Shown piece by piece: positions 59,761 through 64,000 of a stretch of DNA of 64,000 bases. The stretch comes from Bacteroidia bacterium (GTDB taxonomy: Bacteria; Bacteroidota; Bacteroidia; Cytophagales; Cyclobacteriaceae). Made by a program: the position numbers and the translations under genes. Location of the stretch: positions 44,194 through 108,193 of the forward strand of contig JAUILA010000020.1 in the NCBI GenBank assembly GCA_030432655.1. The letters run 5' to 3'. The notes beneath the pieces are model-generated. The model did no database searches and was not told the DNA's origin. It saw only the letters and a list, made by a program, of their open reading frames with translations. How positions within the stretch are numbered: position 1 is the stretch's first letter; each line of letters starts with the position of its first letter.

Positions 59761-62244
59761 ATGAGATTTTTGTTTTTGATGCTGTTTGCAGGCATCGCGC
59801 AGGTTGCGTCGGCGCAATATAGCGTTACGGGTACGGTAACGGACGCCACAGACCAGTCTCCTGTAGAGGGAGCGAATATTCAAATTCCGGTCCTGGGAAA
59901 AGGAGTTACTACGAATTCCTCCGGGGAATTTCAGCTAAATGGCCTGTCGGCCGGAAATTATACTATTTTAGTCACGCATATTTCATTTCAGCCGAGAGAG
60001 GCATCTGTCCGGGTTTCAGAAGACACTAGCCTGGAAGTTGAACTTACACCTTCCACCCTGGTGGCGGATGAGGTCATTGTAACTTCAACCAGGGCGTCGG
60101 AAAATATGCCGGTGACCTATACCGACCTGGACAAGCAGGAAATAGAGAAGCTGAATAACGGGCAGGACCTTCCCTACGTGTTGAATTTTACACCATCGCT
60201 GGTGACCACCTCCGATGCGGGGGCAGGCGTAGGTTACACAGGACTAAGGATCCGCGGCAGCGATGCGACCCGGATCAATGTAACGATCAACGGGGTGCCG
60301 CTGAATGACAGTGAGTCCCAGGGAGTTTTCTGGGTGGATATCCCGGATATCGCCTCGTCAACGAACAGCCTCCAGGTCCAGCGTGGAGTAGGCACCTCCA
60401 CCAACGGAGCCGGGGCCTTCGGCGCATCCATCAATCTTGAAACAAATCAGCGTTCGGAAGATGCCTACGGGGAATTTGTTAATACCGCAGGATCTTTCAA
60501 TACGATCAGGAATACACTCAGCTTCGGGACGGGGCTTCTTAATGATCACTGGACCCTGGACGGGCGAATTTCAAGAATAAAAAGTGACGGGTATATTGAC
60601 CGCGCATCCTCTGACCTGGATTCCTATTACTTTGCAGCGGGTTACTATGGCGAAAAAACCATGCTTAAAGCAATTGTTTTCGGTGGCGCAGAGGTAACCT
60701 ATCAAAGCTGGTACGGTACGCCTGAAGCGGTCCTGGAGAATGATCCGGAAGGAATCGAGGAAGTGATTATTAACAATGGTCTTGATGAGGACCAGGCGGA
60801 AAATATGCGCAACGCCGGGCGCACGTTTAACTGGTACCTGTATGAAAACCAGGTGGACGATTATAAGCAGGATCATTACCAGCTGCACCTTTCGCACCGG
60901 TTTAGTAAACTGCTGACAGGCACCATGGCACTCCATTACACCTACGGGCGGGGTTTTTATGAACAATACCGCAGGGACGATGACTTTGCTGATTATGGTG
61001 CGGAACCGGCTGTGATCGGAAATACCACCGTTGAGTCTACAGACCTTATCAGACGAAGGTGGCTTGATAATGATTTTTACGGCACCACGTTTTCCCTTCA
61101 GTATAAAGCGAACAGGAATCTGAACCTGACCCTTGGTGGTGCCTGGAATTACTATGATGGCGGCCATTTCGGGGATGTGATCTGGGCTGAATATGCCACT
61201 TCATTCTCCGGCAACCTTCCCTTTGGAAAGGACTACCGGTACTACGATAATACCGGTGAGAAAGAAGATTTTAACGTCTACCTCAAAGCTGACTATGCCC
61301 TTAATGACCGGCTGTCTGTGTTTGGGGACCTTCAGTACAGGATGATCGACTATCAAACCTATGGCATTGACAACGATCTGCGTGAAATAGATGTGGATGA
61401 AAAATATAATTTCTTCAATCCAAAGCTGGGAGCCTCCTACGAGCTGAATGAAAACTCCCGGGTATATGCGTCTTTCGCGATTGCCAACCGGGAGCCGGTG
61501 CGGACAGATTTCATTGATTCGGAAACCAATCCGGAGCATGAAACGCTCAGGAATGTGGAGCTGGGGTACCGGCGGTCAGGCAGGATATCCTTCGAGGCGA
61601 ATGCCTACCTGATGGATTACAAGAACCAACTTGTACTGACAGGTGAACTGAATGACGTGGGATCATCCTTACGGGAGAATGTGGACAAGAGTTATCGCGC
61701 AGGGATTGAGCTGCAGTTGGGAGTGCCTGTCACAGACCGTCTTTTCTGGCAGGTTAACGGTACATTCAGCCGCAACAAGATTGATGAATTCACGGAGGTT
61801 ATTTATGATTACGGAGTAGCTTTTGATGAATTCAATATCATTGAGAATACGTACAGCAACACCGATATTGCGTTTTCCCCCGGGTTTATCGGGGCCTCGC
61901 AATTAAGCTGGAATTTCCTGCAGCAGGTCCTGGGAAATGACTCGTTCGAGCTTTCGCTGTTAAGCAAATACGTCGGTAAGCAGTACCTGGATAATACCTC
62001 ACAGGATTCCAGGAGCCTTGACGCTTATTTCACCAATGACATCCGGTTCAGGTATGTGATCAGGGATATTTTCCTGGAGGAAGTTTCGCTTACGTTCCTT
62101 GCCAATAATGTATTTGAGGAAGCGTATTCATCAAACGGATATACGTTCGGTTACCAGGGAGGGCCCGATTATGTGGTGCGGGAGAATTATTATTACCCCC
62201 AGGCCCTGAGAAATTACCTTCTTACGCTGGCAATTAAGTTCTAG
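59761..62244 (+). CDS. TonB-dependent receptor, probably for thiamine
   Basis: Outer-membrane TonB-dependent transporter of 827 residues. Signal peptide MRFLFLMLFAGIAQVASA; carboxypeptidase-like regulatory domain (about 21-100, YSVTGTVTDATDQSPVEGAN); plug (about 105-230, DEVIVTSTRASENMPVTYTD, YTGLRIRGSDATRINVTING); then a barrel (about 240-827) ending with YYYPQALRNYLLTLAIKF, the C-terminal aromatic strand. The TPP riboswitch directly upstream implies import of thiamine or a thiamine precursor, in line with the OMR1-type receptors known from Bacteroidota. The substrate assignment rests on the riboswitch rather than on sequence similarity. Confidence 0.92.
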   Translation: MRFLFLMLFAGIAQVASAQYSVTGTVTDATDQSPVEGANIQIPVLGKGVTTNSSGEFQLNGLSAGNYTILVTHISFQPREASVRVSEDTSLEVELTPSTLVADEVIVTSTRASENMPVTYTDLDKQEIEKLNNGQDLPYVLNFTPSLVTTSDAGAGVGYTGLRIRGSDATRINVTINGVPLNDSESQGVFWVDIPDIASSTNSLQVQRGVGTSTNGAGAFGASINLETNQRSEDAYGEFVNTAGSFNTIRNTLSFGTGLLNDHWTLDGRISRIKSDGYIDRASSDLDSYYFAAGYYGEKTMLKAIVFGGAEVTYQSWYGTPEAVLENDPEGIEEVIINNGLDEDQAENMRNAGRTFNWYLYENQVDDYKQDHYQLHLSHRFSKLLTGTMALHYTYGRGFYEQYRRDDDFADYGAEPAVIGNTTVESTDLIRRRWLDNDFYGTTFSLQYKANRNLNLTLGGAWNYYDGGHFGDVIWAEYATSFSGNLPFGKDYRYYDNTGEKEDFNVYLKADYALNDRLSVFGDLQYRMIDYQTYGIDNDLREIDVDEKYNFFNPKLGASYELNENSRVYASFAIANREPVRTDFIDSETNPEHETLRNVELGYRRSGRISFEANAYLMDYKNQLVLTGELNDVGSSLRENVDKSYRAGIELQLGVPVTDRLFWQVNGTFSRNKIDEFTEVIYDYGVAFDEFNIIENTYSNTDIAFSPGFIGASQLSWNFLQQVLGNDSFELSLLSKYVGKQYLDNTSQDSRSLDAYFTNDIRFRYVIRDIFLEEVSLTFLANNVFEEAYSSNGYTFGYQGGPDYVVRENYYYPQALRNYLLTLAIKF

Positions 62245-62293
62245 ATGTTGTGAGTAACCGCCATCGGGAGTACCTTTGATCAAATTCATCCCG

Positions 62294-63157
62294 ATGGCGG
62301 AAAAAAACGGATATTTTCTGGCCGGGTTGCTTAAAGTTACCCGTATCTGGAACCTGCTGATAATAGTGCTGGCGCAGTATTGTACAGCATTATTTCTTGC
62401 CCACGGGAGCTTGTCAAACGAAGAAATTTTCTTCTCACCGACATTATTCCTGCTTTCTCTCTCCTCCGTGCTCATTGCCGCTGCCGGATATATTATCAAC
62501 GATTACTATGATGTCAAGATCGACCTGATCAATAAGCCGCAACGCGTAGTGATCGGGAAAGAGCTCAGAAGACGGGTGGCCATGTTTTTTCATGTTATCT
62601 TTTCCTTCGCCGGTATTTTAACTGGCTTTTTCCTGTCCTGGAAGATTGGTATCGTGAATGTCTTTTCGGTGGGCCTTCTCTGGCTTTATTCCAATCAGCT
62701 CAAGCGGCTGCCGTTTATTGGGAATTTCTCAGTCGCCCTGCTTACCGCACTTTCGATTTATATAGTACACTTTATTTTTCCCGCGTCGCATACGCTCGTA
62801 ATTGCTTACGCAGCATTTGCATTCTCCTTTACCATGATCAGGGAGATAATCAAGGATATGGAAGACGTTAAAGGGGATACCGCTTTTGGTTGCCGCACAA
62901 TGCCGGTAATATGGGGCATTCGCCGGACAAAATATGTTATTTACGGGCTATCATTGCTTTTTGTCATAACCCTGGGCCTAATGTCCTATAATTATATCGG
63001 AAGCCACCTGGCCGTGTTATCGGCCGGACTTATTCTTCCACTGGCGTTTCTCTGGTACCGGCTGAATAAGGCCGATACAGTCAGGGAATTTGGGTTTCTC
63101 AGCAGTTATTGTAAATATGTAATGCTCTTTGGTATCCTGAGCATGGCTTTCTTTTAA
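62294..63157 (+). CDS. UbiA-family prenyltransferase
   Basis: Integral membrane prenyltransferase with about nine hydrophobic segments. The first Asp-rich motif is AAGYIINDYYDVKIDLINKP (NDxxDxxxD, about 69-80 from the chosen start), and the second region IIKDMEDVKGDTAFGCRTMP holds DxxD-type residues near 190-205. I choose the ATG at 62294 (MAEKNGYFLAGLLKVTRIWN) over a TTG at 62276. The family transfers a polyprenyl chain to an aromatic or glycerol phosphate acceptor; the form here resembles the geranylgeranylglycerol-phosphate synthase-type enzymes often seen in Bacteroidota. It follows the thiamine receptor by 49 bases and precedes purN by 8 bases. Confidence 0.85.
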   Translation: MAEKNGYFLAGLLKVTRIWNLLIIVLAQYCTALFLAHGSLSNEEIFFSPTLFLLSLSSVLIAAAGYIINDYYDVKIDLINKPQRVVIGKELRRRVAMFFHVIFSFAGILTGFFLSWKIGIVNVFSVGLLWLYSNQLKRLPFIGNFSVALLTALSIYIVHFIFPASHTLVIAYAAFAFSFTMIREIIKDMEDVKGDTAFGCRTMPVIWGIRRTKYVIYGLSLLFVITLGLMSYNYIGSHLAVLSAGLILPLAFLWYRLNKADTVREFGFLSSYCKYVMLFGILSMAFF

Positions 63158-63165
63158 ATCAGATC

Positions 63166-63732
63166 ATGAAAAATATTGCAATTTTTGCCTCCGGAAGCGG
63201 AACGAATGCTGAAAATATCATTAAGTTTTTTCAGGACCATCCGGCGGGCCGCGTGCAACTGGTATTAAGTAATAACGCTGATGCCTATGTCCTGGAGCGC
63301 GCCCGAAAGCTTGGGGTTCCTGCCGTAACTTTCTCGAGACAGGAATTGATGGAGGGAAAAGTACTGGAGGAACTCAGAAAAAGTCAAATCGACCTGGTCG
63401 TTCTTGCCGGTTTTCTCTGGCTGGTACCGGGAGACCTGGTCAGTGCCTTTCCCGGGAGAATGATCAATATCCATCCTGCCCTGCTGCCGAAATACGGAGG
63501 GAAGGGAATGTATGGCGACCGCGTACATATCGCAGTAAAGGACAGCGGAGACCGTGAATCGGGGATTACCATTCACCTTGTAAATGAAAAGTACGATGAA
63601 GGTGACATCCTGTTGCAGGCTTATTGTGCGGTCAATCCGGAAGATACGCCTGAAGACATAGCGAAAAAAGTTCATGCACTTGAATATCAATATTATCCAA
63701 AGGTTATCGAGTCAATGCTCAAAAATTTATAG
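63166..63732 (+). CDS. purN: Phosphoribosylglycinamide formyltransferase
   Basis: Third step of de novo purine synthesis, using 10-formyltetrahydrofolate. 188 residues. Conserved: IAIFASGSGTNAENIIKFF at the N-terminus (GAR phosphate-binding loop), VLAGFLWLVPGDLVSAFPG, the catalytic IHPALLPKYGG (N/H region, INIHPALLP), GITIHLVNEKYDEGDIL with the invariant His and Asp. It is followed 56 bases later by purH in the same direction. Confidence 0.95.
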   Translation: MKNIAIFASGSGTNAENIIKFFQDHPAGRVQLVLSNNADAYVLERARKLGVPAVTFSRQELMEGKVLEELRKSQIDLVVLAGFLWLVPGDLVSAFPGRMINIHPALLPKYGGKGMYGDRVHIAVKDSGDRESGITIHLVNEKYDEGDILLQAYCAVNPEDTPEDIAKKVHALEYQYYPKVIESMLKNL

Positions 63733-63788
63733 TTTTGCACCTTTAAAGAACCGGGAAACACAGACTCCTGAGAACTATCTGAAGATCC

Positions 63789-64000
63789 ATGCCAGTAAAG
63801 AAGATTAAATCTGCCTTAATTTCTGTTTTTTATAAAGACCGCCTGGAGCCGATCATACGGCTGCTGGAAAAAAATGACGTGACCATTTACAGTACGGGGG
63901 GCACTCAGAATTTCATAGAAGGACTCGGAGTTCCGGTGACAGCGGTTGAGGATCTGACATCGTACCCATCGATTTTCGGTGGTCGCGTAAAGACGCTGCA
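63789..64000 (+). CDS. purH: Bifunctional AICAR transformylase/IMP cyclohydrolase, 3' truncated by window edge
   Basis: The first 70 codons are open to the end of the window. The N-terminus, KIKSALISVFYKD then LEKNDVTIYSTGGTQNFIE and VTAVEDLTSYPSIFGGRVKTL, is the IMP cyclohydrolase (MGS-like) domain of PurH: it has the STGGT phosphate-binding loop and the FGGRVKTLH motif. The full protein should be about 510 residues and continue beyond base 64000. A -7-like TAGTTTTG (63730-63737) precedes the gene, with only a weak -33 (TTA). Located directly downstream of purN, the next function of the same pathway group. Confidence 0.95.
   Translation, partial: MPVKKIKSALISVFYKDRLEPIIRLLEKNDVTIYSTGGTQNFIEGLGVPVTAVEDLTSYPSIFGGRVKTL

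Noticed and set aside
1..64000. Prophage, integrative element or transposon
   Set aside because: No integrase, transposase, terminal repeats, tRNA junction or phage structural gene was seen; the HEAT/rod pair alone does not prove one.

Overview
The window is a stretch of a Bacteroidota chromosome, most likely of the order Cytophagales (inferred from gene content, not from a marker phylogeny). Support comes from TonB-dependent receptors with carboxypeptidase-like regulatory domains, two LytS/LytTR two-component pairs, ECF sigma/anti-sigma pairs, DUF5686, DUF4153, PCMD and YfbK-type VWA proteins, a free-standing HldE kinase domain, and promoter elements of the Bacteroidota type (TTG, 18-21 nt, TAnnTTTG). 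Gene density is high and no gap exceeds 300 bases. I see no tRNA, rRNA, CRISPR array, insertion sequence, integrase or phage structural gene, so this looks like ordinary chromosome with a few lineage-specific islands.

Layout. 1-12600: the 3' part of a GH9 endoglucanase, a LytTR/LytS pair divergent from a TonB-dependent receptor, a UGT-like glycosyltransferase, a two-domain esterase (alpha/beta hydrolase plus SGNH), an NTF2-like protein, CutC, a PCMD lipoprotein and an outer-membrane barrel protein. 12880-25620: mostly unknown or accessory genes. These are a DUF4153 membrane protein, a HEAT-repeat protein translationally coupled to a 675-residue protein with 24 uninterrupted heptads, an esterase/lipoprotein pair, a sigma/anti-sigma/lipoprotein operon, a PDDEXK-like protein, a rhomboid protease with a pentapeptide-repeat protein, and a cupin protein. 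25611-28236: MocA, XdhC, an NTF2-like protein and a cytochrome c, resembling the accessory half of a molybdenum hydroxylase operon without the enzyme. 28392-35740: glucokinase convergent with a sodium/sugar symporter, a secreted Ig/cadherin-like protein, bactofilin, an alkyltransferase-like protein and a second SSS symporter.

35800-46330: ClpS, RecR, an aspartate aminotransferase, HldE kinase, a second LytS/LytTR pair, an AGCS amino-acid symporter with a large insertion, and a sigma factor coupled to an anti-sigma/TonB fusion. 46420-64000: a VWA protein with a SusC-like plug fragment, a WaaY-like kinase, a sigma/anti-sigma pair leading into gmk and nadD, DUF5686, pyrH-frr, a biotin carrier, a tricorn-like protease with a DUF1801 protein, a TPP riboswitch driving a TonB-dependent receptor (hence probably a thiamine transporter), a UbiA prenyltransferase, purN and the start of purH.

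The best candidates for something undescribed are the HEAT plus long-heptad protein pair (14779-17596), the sigma/anti-sigma-TonB/VWA-plug locus (44443-48330), and the PDDEXK-like protein with Arg in place of the catalytic Lys (21797-22285). Functions rest on motif recognition by eye; no database search was run.
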